Assembly (NCBI RefSeq): GCF_000762875.2
Contig: NZ_JRMP02000003.1
Location: 1-64,000, forward strand
Direction of reading: 5' to 3'
Source: Helicobacter saguini
Lineage (GTDB): Bacteria; Campylobacterota; Campylobacteria; Campylobacterales; Helicobacteraceae
Length of the DNA stretch: 64,000 nt
The notes under the pieces are model-generated. The model made no database searches. It saw only the letters and a program-made list of their open reading frames with translations, and had not been told where the DNA came from. The position numbers were made by a program, and so were the translations under genes. This document shows, piece after piece, positions 16,865 to 26,533 of this stretch (its first letter is position 1; each line of letters opens with the position of its first letter).

Positions 16865-17950
16865 CTAGATTCTATCATAATCTTTTAGAATCTTAATTAA
16901 CATTAAAAATGCGTCATTTACGCTCTCCCCGTGCGTTTTGTTATAAAAATCATAGAATCTAATATCATTTTGCGGGTTTTCACGCTTTAGCAAATTGTAT
17001 AAATTTTCGCGGCTAAAAGTGGCTCTGCTTGCCCTTTCAAGCGAGCCTTGCGAGATAATTAATGTTTTGTTTTTAAAGTTGCTTAACATCGGCGAATATC
17101 GCGGGAAAATCGCGCCATTATTAAGATAAAGCGAAGGAGAAGCACTAAAATAAATACTGAAATCTTGCGGATAATTAAAGGCATTATAAAGGACGTAAAG
17201 TCCGCCAAAAGAGTGTCCAAAAAGGATAGATTCTATATTATTAGAATCTTTGGAAATTTTAGGGTTATTAGAATCTAAAGTTAGAGATTTTATAACTTGT
17301 AAATTTTGAAAGTTAGCATAATTACTCTCAATAAAAGGTTTTAGAATCTTAACTAAAAAATAATGGAAAGCTTCAATATTTTTACTAGATTCTATATTTA
17401 ACGTATAGTCAATCTCACGCAGATTTCTATCAAAGGCTAGGTTGCTATCATGTCCTATACCTACGATAATAGGCAGGTTTTTTAAAGAATATGGATTAGA
17501 TTCTATATCATTTGTAATTAGATTTAAAAATCGTGGGAAAAAGGCATTGCCATCAAGTAAATATAGAATCTTTTGTGGCTTTTTAGGGTTATTTTTAATA
17601 AGGGAAAAAGTTCTAGATTCTATAACTTGGGATTTTTGAAAGTTAGAATCTTTTTTGTTAGAATCTAACGCAAAATCTTGCGTGGAATTTATAGAATCTA
17701 GCTTTTTAGAATCTAGCGAAAAATCATCGGTTTTAGCGTTTAAAGAATCTCGTGTAGAATTTATAGAATCTAATAAAGGCAAAGCAATTTGGATTCTATA
17801 GATTCTATCATTTACATTTTTTATTTCAATTTTTTTAATGATAAAATATTTATACACGTTAGAATCTAAGCTAACTATCTCTTGACTTGGCTTACAGATT
17901 CCATAATTTAAAAGCATAAAAACACTAAAAACAAACACAAAACAACGCAT
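16865..17950 (-). CDS. Periplasmic IroE-like siderophore esterase / alpha-beta hydrolase
   Basis: 361-aa precursor with a signal peptide (MRCFVFVFSVFMLLNYG). The nucleophile elbow GHSFGGLY, a downstream acidic region and the C-terminal histidine in NKTHGESVND form a likely Ser-Asp/Glu-His triad, as in IroE/BesA hydrolases that cut iron-loaded catecholate siderophores. The region at about residues 65-115 is a low-complexity insert of LDS/IES units. The TonB-dependent receptors at 38.8-48.1 kb make an iron role attractive but are not linked. Confidence 0.75.
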   Translation of the reverse strand: MRCFVFVFSVFMLLNYGICKPSQEIVSLDSNVYKYFIIKKIEIKNVNDRIYRIQIALPLLDSINSTRDSLNAKTDDFSLDSKKLDSINSTQDFALDSNKKDSNFQKSQVIESRTFSLIKNNPKKPQKILYLLDGNAFFPRFLNLITNDIESNPYSLKNLPIIVGIGHDSNLAFDRNLREIDYTLNIESSKNIEAFHYFLVKILKPFIESNYANFQNLQVIKSLTLDSNNPKISKDSNNIESILFGHSFGGLYVLYNAFNYPQDFSIYFSASPSLYLNNGAIFPRYSPMLSNFKNKTLIISQGSLERASRATFSRENLYNLLKRENPQNDIRFYDFYNKTHGESVNDAFLMLIKILKDYDRI

Positions 17951-18085
17951 AAAACTCCCTACTAAAAATGTGATAAAATTTTATCTTTATTTTGCAAAAT
18001 TTATAGAATCTATTTTGTCATTATAAGAATTTTTACGTCAATCTAAAATATTTTGACTTAAATTCTAAAATCTTGAAAGGGTGTT

Positions 18086-19309
18086 ATGTGTGTGTTTTGC
18101 GTGTTGCATTCTTACAAAAGGCTTGATATTGCCTTGCAAATTTTGCTAGATTCTAAACGCAATCAAGTAAGCCAACTTATAGAATCTAAACGAGTTTTGG
18201 TTAATAATAAAGTGGCTAAAAAGTCGCAAGCCCTTAAAAAAGGCGATGAAATTAGAATTGATTTTAGTAAAAACATGCAAGAAGATTCTATAACGCAGGG
18301 GCTTTTGCCCTTAGATTCTAAATGCTTTGGAATGGATGGGACATTGAATTTAGGGGGGAAAAATATTGCAAATTTCAAAGAAGATTCTAAAAACGCCTTA
18401 GAAAATCTAAATATCGAAATTATCGCGCAAACCCCCGATTTTGTGATATTTAATAAACCGCAAAACTTAGTCATTCACGCCGCCCCAAGCGTGAAAGAAA
18501 TAACCCTTTGTGACTATCTAAAATCGCGTAATTTCACTTTGTCAAATCTTGCCGGGCAGGAGCGGCTTGGCATCGTGCATAGGCTTGATAAGGACACGAG
18601 CGGGGCGATTTTGGTGGCGAAAAATAACAAATCACACGCGCATTTTAGCGAGCTACTAAAGCAGCGGAAAATGGGGCGGATTTATCTTTGCGTGATTTCG
18701 CCGCCTTTGAGAGAGAATGTGATAATTGAGAAATTTTTAGGGCGAAATCCGCATAATCGGCTGAAAATGGCGGTGCTAGATAAGGATAGATTCCCACAAG
18801 CGCGCGATAGTAAGAGTGAGTTTCGTAAAATTATGAGAAGCGATAATGGCAAGTTTGAGCTAGTTTCTGTGCGGCTTTTTAGCGGTAGGACGCATCAAAT
18901 CCGTGTGCATTTGGATAGCATAAATCGCCATATTTACGGCGATAGCCTTTACTCGCCAGCTACTTTGGCTAAGGGCTATAAGTGTAAAATGCTGCTGCAC
19001 GCCACGCTGCTTTATTTTAACACGTTGCCAAATTTTATAGAATCTAAGGGCGTTTTAGATTCTAAAGATTCTATTTTGGAAGCTAAAGATATTATAGATT
19101 CTAAAGATTCTATAGAATCTAGGGAATGCAAAAATGGCGAAGATTCTATAAATATTATGGAATGTAAAAATAGCGGTGGTGAAGTCTTTTTCGCCCCTTT
19201 GCCACGCGATTTCACAGCCTTTTTAGAATCTAATTTTACAAATTACAAGGAGGTTTTAAACGCACATTTGGATGAGTGGAAAAATGAGTTAAAAGTTTCT
19301 ATAATTTGA
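18086..19309 (+). CDS. RluA-family 23S rRNA pseudouridine synthase
   Basis: 407-aa protein: an N-terminal S4 RNA-binding domain (about residues 12-65) then the RluA catalytic domain with the HRLDKDTSGAILVAKN motif containing the catalytic Asp, followed by GRTHQIRVHL. A C-terminal stretch (about residues 315-370) is almost entirely DSK/IES repeat sequence inserted before the normal end PLPRDF. In H. pylori the corresponding gene lies near trmB/ftsE, matching this locus. AAAGGG precedes the ATG. RluC versus RluD specificity is not determinable. Confidence 0.9.
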   Translation: MCVFCVLHSYKRLDIALQILLDSKRNQVSQLIESKRVLVNNKVAKKSQALKKGDEIRIDFSKNMQEDSITQGLLPLDSKCFGMDGTLNLGGKNIANFKEDSKNALENLNIEIIAQTPDFVIFNKPQNLVIHAAPSVKEITLCDYLKSRNFTLSNLAGQERLGIVHRLDKDTSGAILVAKNNKSHAHFSELLKQRKMGRIYLCVISPPLRENVIIEKFLGRNPHNRLKMAVLDKDRFPQARDSKSEFRKIMRSDNGKFELVSVRLFSGRTHQIRVHLDSINRHIYGDSLYSPATLAKGYKCKMLLHATLLYFNTLPNFIESKGVLDSKDSILEAKDIIDSKDSIESRECKNGEDSINIMECKNSGGEVFFAPLPRDFTAFLESNFTNYKEVLNAHLDEWKNELKVSII

Positions 19310-19451
19310 AATTACTTTCAAGTAAAGACAGATTCTATTTACTTTATTAAAAATCTTTTTATTAATTATTATTTAAATGACCCTATGAATTTTATAATTC
19401 TAGATTCTATGCTACAATACCATTTTTTAGAATCTTATAAGCGAGAAGCAA

Positions 19452-20570
19452 ATGACAAAGCCAAATTTTGATATGTATAAAAATAGCAGCCACGATGAAG
19501 TCGATAGTGTGACGCGTGCGAAACTGAAGCGATATAGCGATAGTGAAATCCTTGATTTAATGCAAAATGCGAGCCTAAAGGAGCTTGGGCGAATGGCAAG
19601 TGAGGTCAAAGCCACGCTGCACCCGCATAAAATCACATCTTTTGTGGTCGATAGGAATATAAATTACACGAATATTTGCTGGGTTGATTGCAAGTTTTGC
19701 GCGTTTAAGCGGCACTTGGGCGAGGATGGCGAGTATATTTTGAGCTTTGAAGCGATTGATAAAAAAATCGATGAGTTGCTTGAAATAGGCGGAACGCAGA
19801 TTCTATTTCAAGGGGGTGTGCATCCAAAGCTAAAAATTGATTATTATGAGAATCTTGTCGCACACATCGCACAAAAATATCCGCAGATTACTATTCATGG
19901 CTTCTCCGCAATTGAGATAAATTTTATTTCTAAGATTTCAAAACTTAGCATTGCTGAAGTGCTGAAACGACTGCAAAAGGCTGGGCTCTCTTCAATACCT
20001 GGCGCTGGTGCGGAGATTTTAAGTGATTCTGTCCGCGATAAAATTGCGCCAAAAAAGTTAAGTAGTGATGAGTGGATAGAAGTCCATCATGAAGCGCACA
20101 AGATAGGGATGAAAAGCACGGCTACGATGATGTTTGGCAGCGTGGAGAGTGATAAGGACATCGTGGAGCATTGGCGGCGTGTGCGTGATTTGCAAGATAG
20201 CACAAATGGCTTTCGCGCGTTTATTTTATGGAGCTTTCAGCCGGATAATACGCCTTTGAAAGCCGAGTATCCGCAGATAGAGAGGGCTAGTTCGAACCGA
20301 TATTTGCGGCTTTTGGCGTGCTCGCGGCTTTATTTGGATAATGTGCGGAATATCCAAAGCAGCTGGGTTACGCAGGGCAGTCACATAGGGCAACTAGCTC
20401 TTTTATTTGGTGCGAATGATTTAGGCAGCACGATGATGGAGGAAAATGTCGTATCATCTGCGGGGGCGCATAACTCGATGAATCAAGATGAGATGATAGC
20501 CCTAATCCGCGATATAAACGAAACGCCCGCCAAACGCAACACGGCGTATAGGATGCTAAAAATTTATTAG
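19452..20570 (+). CDS. mqnC: Cyclic dehypoxanthine futalosine synthase MqnC
   Basis: 372-aa radical SAM enzyme. The 4Fe-4S cysteines are in CWVDCKFCAF (CxxxCxxC), followed by GGTQILFQGG and the HGFSAIEI segment. It catalyses the cyclisation step of the futalosine route to menaquinone, the only quinone of Helicobacter. Length and motifs are typical. The gene stands alone with a TACAAT box near 19412. Confidence 0.93.
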   Translation: MTKPNFDMYKNSSHDEVDSVTRAKLKRYSDSEILDLMQNASLKELGRMASEVKATLHPHKITSFVVDRNINYTNICWVDCKFCAFKRHLGEDGEYILSFEAIDKKIDELLEIGGTQILFQGGVHPKLKIDYYENLVAHIAQKYPQITIHGFSAIEINFISKISKLSIAEVLKRLQKAGLSSIPGAGAEILSDSVRDKIAPKKLSSDEWIEVHHEAHKIGMKSTATMMFGSVESDKDIVEHWRRVRDLQDSTNGFRAFILWSFQPDNTPLKAEYPQIERASSNRYLRLLACSRLYLDNVRNIQSSWVTQGSHIGQLALLFGANDLGSTMMEENVVSSAGAHNSMNQDEMIALIRDINETPAKRNTAYRMLKIY

Positions 20571-20583
20571 AATCTAGATTCTA
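20568..20583. repeat. AGAATCTAGATTCT palindrome after mqnC
   Basis: A 16-bp perfect palindrome overlapping the mqnC stop codon and ending 12 bases before the next ATG. It could attenuate read-through; otherwise another copy of the inverted TAGAWTCTA pair. Confidence 0.4.
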
Positions 20584-20595
20584 TAAAGGACAAAG

Positions 20596-21405
20596 ATGAT
20601 AATAAATCTAAACGATGAAAGTGATAAAGCAAAATTGGCTAAGGAAACAAGACAGATATTATTAAATAGTGTTTTTTTGTGTGTTGCAGTGATGGTTATG
20701 CAGATTATGATTGTAACTAGCATGAGTATGATAATCTTAAATGAATATGGCAATTCTTTAAATTTACTTGATGTACTAATAAATGGAATGGATAGTAGCT
20801 TACAAATTTTAGAGGATAAAATCGCCATAGATAATATTACCTACATAAATAACTTTATAAAATATTGTAGTATTTTTTCAAGTATTATGTTGTTTTTGGT
20901 ATCTATTAATGTTTTGACAAGTTTTAAAAAGCTTAGTAATCTTACGCGCACGCCACTATTTCGCTACATAATATTTAATGTTATTTTGTGTGTAATGTAT
21001 GGTTGTTTTGTATGGATTTTGTATATTAGTGATGATGGTAGCAATACGAGTTTAAGAACTTTAAGTGTGGTATTTTGTGGCATTCTTAGCGTTATATTTA
21101 TGGTGTGTGTGATTTATTTTTATTATAAAATTTGTGTGGCGATGCGTGAAATTAGTGGGATTGCGGATTTTGCGTATTCTTTTAAGTTTATGTGTGCGGC
21201 TATTATAATTGTCTTGCCATTTGTGATATATGTAACTTCACAGATTCTATGGCATAGAGTTGAAGATATTTTGTCTGGAGATAATTTATCTTATTTTATG
21301 TTAGCTTTGCTTTTTATTTCGTGTTTTATTGCTTTTATTGCACTGATTTGCTTTATTTTAGGGATTTATAGAATCAAAAATATAAAAATAAAAGATAAAG
21401 CCTAG
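20596..21405 (+). CDS. Multi-pass membrane protein, paralogue B
   Basis: 269-aa integral membrane protein, about six hydrophobic segments, related to the protein at 9770-10585: FKKLSNLTRTPLF, YYKICVAMREI and SQILWHRVED line up with the same places in the paralogue. The function is not known. AAAGGAC precedes the ATG. Confidence 0.75.
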   Translation: MIINLNDESDKAKLAKETRQILLNSVFLCVAVMVMQIMIVTSMSMIILNEYGNSLNLLDVLINGMDSSLQILEDKIAIDNITYINNFIKYCSIFSSIMLFLVSINVLTSFKKLSNLTRTPLFRYIIFNVILCVMYGCFVWILYISDDGSNTSLRTLSVVFCGILSVIFMVCVIYFYYKICVAMREISGIADFAYSFKFMCAAIIIVLPFVIYVTSQILWHRVEDILSGDNLSYFMLALLFISCFIAFIALICFILGIYRIKNIKIKDKA

Positions 21406-21552
21406 ATTCTAAAAGTTTCTTGCCCCAAATGTGTGTAATTTTTGCTATTATCTTAATAGATTTTATATGCTTTTTTTGAGTTAGATTCAACCGACTAAAA
21501 TAGGTTAAATTTAAATGTGTATTTTCCGCGATTTTTTTTAGATAAAGAATCT

Positions 21553-22998
21553 TTATTTACGGGCGATGGCTTCTAACGGGTTTATGTGTTTGCCATCTTG
21601 GATTATTTCTAGGTTTAATCTATCATTTACGCGTCCTATAACATAGCCTTTTGACACGACAAAGCCTTGTTTTAATGTTGGGGGGATTTTATCTAGCATT
21701 GAGTAGATTGTATTCATTTTATTTGCGTGTTCGATTACTACGACTTTTTTTAGCCCTGCCATTTCTTGGGCGTATATTACTTTTCCATCCATTATGTTAT
21801 ACACTTGGGCATCGCTAACTTTTGGCTTTAGCACCACGCCATTATTAAATACCTTTATTTTATACACAGGGTCTAGGTAGTCGCCGAAATTTTGCTCTAT
21901 TGTGTAAGAATCTAGCGGACTTATCAATTTTTTGCCTGTGTATTTTGCCACATCTGGCTTTTGATATACGCTATCTACGCGTTTTAAGTCTTCAAAGCTA
22001 GTGATTGCCAAATCCGCTTCTTGCGTGCTAATTTTAGCGTCATATTCTCTTTGAATCTCTTTACTTTTATCACTTAAGAATTTTTGGGCTTCCTGCGTAT
22101 TTGTTTTAGCGATTTTTTCTGCTTCTGCTTTTGCTTTTTTCTCGGCTTCCTCTTTTTGCTTTTGAGCTAGTTTTTTAGCCTCAGCTGCTTTCCTTTGCCG
22201 CTCTGCTTCTAGCTTTTTTTGCCTCTCGGCTTCTAATTTAGCCAAACGTTCCGCTTCTTTTTTAGCATTTGCTGCTTCAGTATTTTTTTTCAAAATATTT
22301 AGCTTTGATAATAGATTATCAAGTTCCTTTTTTTGATTATCGATTTCTTTAAGTCGCGCGTTATATACAGCCATTTCGCCTTTCATATTTTCTACCAACG
22401 CTCTTTGCTGCGTGATTTTCTTTTGCAGCTCGACTTGGCGGCTCTCTTGCGTTGTAATGATTTGGGTTACTTGATTTATACTAGCGTTTATATCTTTTAT
22501 CTGCGTTGCGATTATTTCTTGCTCTTTTTGGATTGTGGCGATATTTTTTGTGGTTTGCTTTTTTAAGATATTAAAGGCTTCTTTATTGATAATATCATCC
22601 ATTGTCTGCACTTCCTCGTCATCTAGCACTTGTGAAAAAGTCATATATCTTAGAATCAGCGCACTTAATTCCTTTTTAGAATTTTCCATTTTTTTACTAA
22701 GTTTTGCCTTTTCAAACTCTAAATCTTTTAGCTTTTCTTCTTGGCTTTTATTTTGGTCTTTATTAGATTCTATATTTCTTGATAGGCTTTGGATTTCAGA
22801 ATCTAACTTGCGAATTTGTGCGATATTATTGCTAATATTTTGCCCTAAGGTGCTTAGTTTCATATTAAGATTCTCACGTTGCTTTGCTATGGCTACTTGC
22901 TTTTGATTTTGCGCTGCTATGTTTTTATTGATTTCATTTATATCATTTGCAGCATTTAGCAAAGCTAGATTCAATAAAATAAATAATAGAATCTTCAT
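21553..22998 (-). CDS. EnvC-like murein hydrolase activator (LytM domain)
   Basis: 481-aa periplasmic protein: a signal peptide (MKILLFILLNLALLNA), a long coiled coil (about residues 20-320, very rich in K, E, Q and A), and a C-terminal degenerate LytM/M23 domain (IMDGKVIYAQEMAGLKKVVVIEHANKM). In E. coli EnvC links FtsEX to amidase activation at the septum. The order ftsE-ftsX-envC, with each gene overlapping the next, supports the same job. Confidence 0.85.
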   Translation of the reverse strand: MKILLFILLNLALLNAANDINEINKNIAAQNQKQVAIAKQRENLNMKLSTLGQNISNNIAQIRKLDSEIQSLSRNIESNKDQNKSQEEKLKDLEFEKAKLSKKMENSKKELSALILRYMTFSQVLDDEEVQTMDDIINKEAFNILKKQTTKNIATIQKEQEIIATQIKDINASINQVTQIITTQESRQVELQKKITQQRALVENMKGEMAVYNARLKEIDNQKKELDNLLSKLNILKKNTEAANAKKEAERLAKLEAERQKKLEAERQRKAAEAKKLAQKQKEEAEKKAKAEAEKIAKTNTQEAQKFLSDKSKEIQREYDAKISTQEADLAITSFEDLKRVDSVYQKPDVAKYTGKKLISPLDSYTIEQNFGDYLDPVYKIKVFNNGVVLKPKVSDAQVYNIMDGKVIYAQEMAGLKKVVVIEHANKMNTIYSMLDKIPPTLKQGFVVSKGYVIGRVNDRLNLEIIQDGKHINPLEAIARK

Positions 22999-23804
22999 CG
23001 TCTAGCCTTTGATAAAATAATAAAGATTACACAAAGAATAGACGCCATTAAACACGCAAAAAAGATTCTAATAAAATCAAGCGGGATTTGAAACACGCTA
23101 CCACTAAGTGATAATGAGTTTAGAATCTCATTTGTGAAACTTAGTGTGGATATATAAAATGTAAGCACCGCAATGCTAAAAGACGCTAAAAATGAATCAA
23201 TTAAGGCGAGTTTAAAAAGACTGCGATTTCGTATCCACACAGACGCGCCTAAAATATCCATCACTTCCATTTTATCACGGCTAACATATCGCCATATTTC
23301 TATTTGCTTTAGCATTAACATAAAACTTATAAAGGCTAGTATCACGCTAAAAGTTATAACGCTAAATTTTATAAAGCTAAGTAACGTGTAGTTTTCTAAA
23401 TGGCGTTTGCTAAAAGTATCTACGGCTATAATATTTGGATTTTTTTTCAAAATAGATTCTATCTCGCTTAGTCGTTGCGTGTTTGGGAAATACTCTAGGC
23501 TTAAAGAATAAAAGTAGGGCATTTGCTGGGTTAGGGCGATAATATTGCTTTCATTTATATCTTTTGTAAGCTTGCTTATAGAATCTTTTGGGTTTAATTC
23601 TTTCAGCTCCTTTGCTTCCACGACTTTGCTTTGGATAGATTCAAAGTTTATGGGCTTTTTAGCGGTTATTCCTATGGCGTATTTTTGCGTGATAAATTGC
23701 TCTTGTTTGGCTACGGTGCGTTCTAATATCAATAAACATTGCAAGGAAAACGCCATTGTTATAAGCGGTATAAGTAATGATAAATGTTGTTTAAGCGTAT
23801 TCAC
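22995..23804 (-). CDS. ftsX: Cell-division ABC permease FtsX
   Basis: 269 aa with four hydrophobic segments: one near the N-terminus and three in the C-terminal half, around an extracytoplasmic loop with the SX motif area ISKLTKDINESNIIALTQQM. It overlaps ftsE by 14 bp and envC by 4 bp. FtsX passes ATP-driven shape changes of FtsE to the periplasmic EnvC-like activator. Confidence 0.85.
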   Translation of the reverse strand: MNTLKQHLSLLIPLITMAFSLQCLLILERTVAKQEQFITQKYAIGITAKKPINFESIQSKVVEAKELKELNPKDSISKLTKDINESNIIALTQQMPYFYSLSLEYFPNTQRLSEIESILKKNPNIIAVDTFSKRHLENYTLLSFIKFSVITFSVILAFISFMLMLKQIEIWRYVSRDKMEVMDILGASVWIRNRSLFKLALIDSFLASFSIAVLTFYISTLSFTNEILNSLSLSGSVFQIPLDFIRIFFACLMASILCVIFIILSKARR

Positions 23805-24462
23805 TTACAACTCCTTCTTTTATTTCAATTTTTCTATATCTTAGATTCAAATGCTTTGGAATCCTATGTGTAACGATTACAATCGTAATGTTTAACTGCT
23901 CATTTGAAGACTTTAATAAGCCCCAAATCATATCACTTGAGTAATCATCTAAGTTTCCTGTTGGCTCATCACATAGAATCAAACGCGGTCTGTGTGCTAT
24001 TGCACGTGCAAGGGCTACACGTTGCTGCTCTCCACCGCTAAGCTCTAAAGGATATTTATTTGCCTTATGTAATAGATTTATATGTGAAAGTAGCCTTTCA
24101 GTTTGCGTTTTTATCTCATTTCGTGGAAACTTATTTATAATCATAGGCAAAGCGATATTTTTTTCTATATTCCAGTCATGGATTAGTTTATAGTCTTGAA
24201 ATACTATTCCTAGCTTTCGTCTTAATAGCACGAGTCGGTGTGAGCTAATCTTTTTCATATCATAGTGCATTACTTTTAAATCGCCCGTTGCCACAGGTAA
24301 ATTACCATATATTGAACGCAAAAGTGTGCTTTTCCCACTACCAGACGCGCCAGATATAAAGACAAAATCTTTTGGATATATCGTAAAATTCGCATTTTTT
24401 ATCACAATGCCTGTGCGTTTATAGCCAAGACATAAATTTTTTGCTTGTATCATTATTTCCAT
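23791..24462 (-). CDS. ftsE: Cell-division ATP-binding protein FtsE
   Basis: 223-aa ABC ATPase: Walker [11 protein letters not shown]-loop FQDYKL, signature [15 protein letters not shown], Walker [13 protein letters not shown] and the H-loop IVVTHR. First gene of the ftsE-ftsX-envC operon. In H. pylori trmB lies directly upstream; here a restriction-modification cassette separates them. Confidence 0.93.
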   Translation of the reverse strand: MEIMIQAKNLCLGYKRTGIVIKNANFTIYPKDFVFISGASGSGKSTLLRSIYGNLPVATGDLKVMHYDMKKISSHRLVLLRRKLGIVFQDYKLIHDWNIEKNIALPMIINKFPRNEIKTQTERLLSHINLLHKANKYPLELSGGEQQRVALARAIAHRPRLILCDEPTGNLDDYSSDMIWGLLKSSNEQLNITIVIVTHRIPKHLNLRYRKIEIKEGVVSEYA

Positions 24463-24509
24463 TTTGTTTTGTCCTTATGTTTATCGTCATTGCAATTTTA
24501 GATTCTATA

Positions 24510-24571
24510 ATAACTTTTGATGTATTATATTAGAATCTAGTTTGTTATTTAGAATCTTACACAAAAATTTA
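24510..24571. repeat. 62-bp perfect direct repeat, left copy (flanks the R-M cassette)
   Basis: Identical over 62 bp to 26539-26600. The right copy is part of the 3' end of trmB; this left copy lies between the methyltransferase stop and ftsE and is a stranded duplicate of the trmB tail. The two copies bracket exactly the methyltransferase and endonuclease genes. Confidence 0.95.
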
Positions 24572-24580
24572 GATAATAAT

Positions 24581-25546
24581 CTAGCATACATATCTTAGAT
24601 TCCATAGTTTTTTATTTAAATCGATTTTTTCTAATCCAAAGGCTTCTCTAAATTCATTAGCTATAAAAAAACTCATTAAGGGCGGAACTGCATTTCCTAT
24701 TTGTGCAAAACACGCTCCATTGCTACCATAAAATATAAAATCATCAGGGAAACTTTGAATCCTAGCACATTCTCTAACACTTAGTCGTCTTTGTAAATTT
24801 GGGTGCGGATGAATTACTGCTCCACCGCCCCTACTGCCACGTCCTGTAATTGTAGGGGCTGGCTTATCCCATTGCAAGATTCTATTACCTATATAGCCTG
24901 TGATTTGAATCTTATGCCTTGAGCCTGTGTGATTAGGGATTAACTCACTATAATCACTAGGCAAATCAAAAATAGCGTCACGTAAGGTCTTAGGAGATTC
25001 TATAATAGGTTTTGGGAAATTTACTTCTTTTTGTATATCTTTTCTTTTACCTAAGATAATTACTCGTTTTCTATTTTGCGGGACAAAAAAATCACTTGCG
25101 TTTAGAATCTTATGCTTAACATCATATCCACAAGATTCAAAAGTAGGTAATATTTTTTCATAAAAATGCTCTTTAAAGCCCTTGCCACTTTGTATGCCCG
25201 CTACATTTTCTACTAAAAAATATTTTGGTTGCTTATCTTTTAATACTCTTGCGTATTCTAAATATAAAGTGTTATAGTGTGAGTTTAAATCTCTATTTTT
25301 ACCATTAGCAATAGTAAAGCCTAAGCAGGGAAAACCACCTATTAAAATATCCCCATTTGGTATTTCTTTAGAATCTAGCTTATAAATATCTTTACAAACA
25401 ATATGATTTCCTATATTTTGTTTGTAACTTTCACAAGCTTCTTTATCAATATCATTTGCAAAAATTATATTAAAGCCAGCCTTTATAAAACCTAAATCAA
25501 GCCCACCACAGCCAGAAAATAAGCTTATTACAGAAATATCTTTCAT
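24581..25546 (-). CDS. Type II DNA (cytosine-5) methyltransferase
   Basis: 321-aa C5-methyltransferase. Motif I is LFSGCGGLDLGF, motif IV GGFPCLGFT carries the catalytic Cys, motif VI is VENVAG, motif VIII includes PQNRKRVIILG, and motif X is QIGNAVPP. The target recognition region lies between about residues 190 and 260 and is short. Its ATG overlaps the endonuclease stop by 4 bp (ATGA). It protects host DNA from the partner nuclease by m5C; the recognition sequence cannot be read from this. Confidence 0.95.
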   Translation of the reverse strand: MKDISVISLFSGCGGLDLGFIKAGFNIIFANDIDKEACESYKQNIGNHIVCKDIYKLDSKEIPNGDILIGGFPCLGFTIANGKNRDLNSHYNTLYLEYARVLKDKQPKYFLVENVAGIQSGKGFKEHFYEKILPTFESCGYDVKHKILNASDFFVPQNRKRVIILGKRKDIQKEVNFPKPIIESPKTLRDAIFDLPSDYSELIPNHTGSRHKIQITGYIGNRILQWDKPAPTITGRGSRGGGAVIHPHPNLQRRLSVRECARIQSFPDDFIFYGSNGACFAQIGNAVPPLMSFFIANEFREAFGLEKIDLNKKLWNLRYVC

Positions 25547-26523
25547 ACTAATGCCTTGTCAAATTCATTAAATAAATCTTTTAATGATTTTATAGAATCT
25601 TTTTTTATCTTTTCTTTATCATTGCTATTAAAATAATGTGCATAGTTTTTATGTAGTTTTAAATCCATTTTATTAATAGATTCTATAATCGTAGAATCTA
25701 AATATGAAAAATCAAGCTCAAGTTTTTTATTGCATTTTTCAAATAACATATTTCTATCAATACGCAGGGAATTGCCTTCATAACGATTTACTATTTTTAA
25801 TAATTCATTTTTATTTATACTTAAATCTTTAAAAATATTTATTAATTCGCTCCCACTTAAAAAATAAAGATTCATTAATTTATCGTTTTTTACAGCGATT
25901 AATAAATCATCAGCATAAATAAAATTAATCATAGCATTAAATTTATCACTAAATTTTTCCCAGCTTGAAAGCGTTTCTATAATACTAAAAAGCTTTAAGA
26001 GTTGGGATTTGCTACCTAGTCCAGCCCCACTTTTTGATTTTCTTTCATTTAAATAATCATCTACTTTTAAAGAGTCAAAAAGGACGGATTTTTCAAAAGA
26101 ACCCATATTTATTTCTTGATTATCTTGCATAAGAGTTTTAAGAGATATACTATAATTTTCAAAAATAATATCAGCTTTTTCTCGTCTATTTGAGGCTATT
26201 TTATCTTTTACATTATTAAAATAATTAGGCACTTGATAGCTTAAATTTTTTCTCTCTTTTGTATCGCTTACAATGCCATTAAATAAAATGGCTAACATAT
26301 CTTCAAAAACTCTAGCACTTGTTTTTCGTTTTGCAACTTCATCACTACTTACAAAGTTATATAAATAGTTAAAAATATAAAGCGTATTAAAACTTTGCAA
26401 GTTGTCATTTAGATATACAAAAAAGTTATAAATATCATTTATGCTTTTAGTCTCTTTTGGCAAGATTTTGCATTCTTGTAAATAATCTTTAATGAGGCTA
26501 ATTGTATAAAGCTCTTTTAACAT
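25543..26523 (-). CDS. Type II restriction endonuclease (partner of the C5-methyltransferase)
   Basis: 326-aa protein directly upstream of and overlapping the methyltransferase, as expected of a type II pair. Residues about 115-140 contain KADIIFENYSISLKTL, which fits a PD-(D/E)xK core (Asp, then a beta strand with S-L-K). The remainder is unfamiliar and helical; some similarity to HaeII-type enzymes is possible but unproven. The pair occupies the whole space between the two 62-bp repeats. Confidence 0.7.
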   Translation of the reverse strand: MLKELYTISLIKDYLQECKILPKETKSINDIYNFFVYLNDNLQSFNTLYIFNYLYNFVSSDEVAKRKTSARVFEDMLAILFNGIVSDTKERKNLSYQVPNYFNNVKDKIASNRREKADIIFENYSISLKTLMQDNQEINMGSFEKSVLFDSLKVDDYLNERKSKSGAGLGSKSQLLKLFSIIETLSSWEKFSDKFNAMINFIYADDLLIAVKNDKLMNLYFLSGSELINIFKDLSINKNELLKIVNRYEGNSLRIDRNMLFEKCNKKLELDFSYLDSTIIESINKMDLKLHKNYAHYFNSNDKEKIKKDSIKSLKDLFNEFDKALV

Positions 26524-26533
26524 TTATTTGTCC

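Noticed and set aside
20288-20300. GTTCGAAC-like sequence as a tRNA T-loop
   Set aside because: It is within mqnC coding sequence and no acceptor or anticodon stem can be drawn. I found no tRNA in the window.
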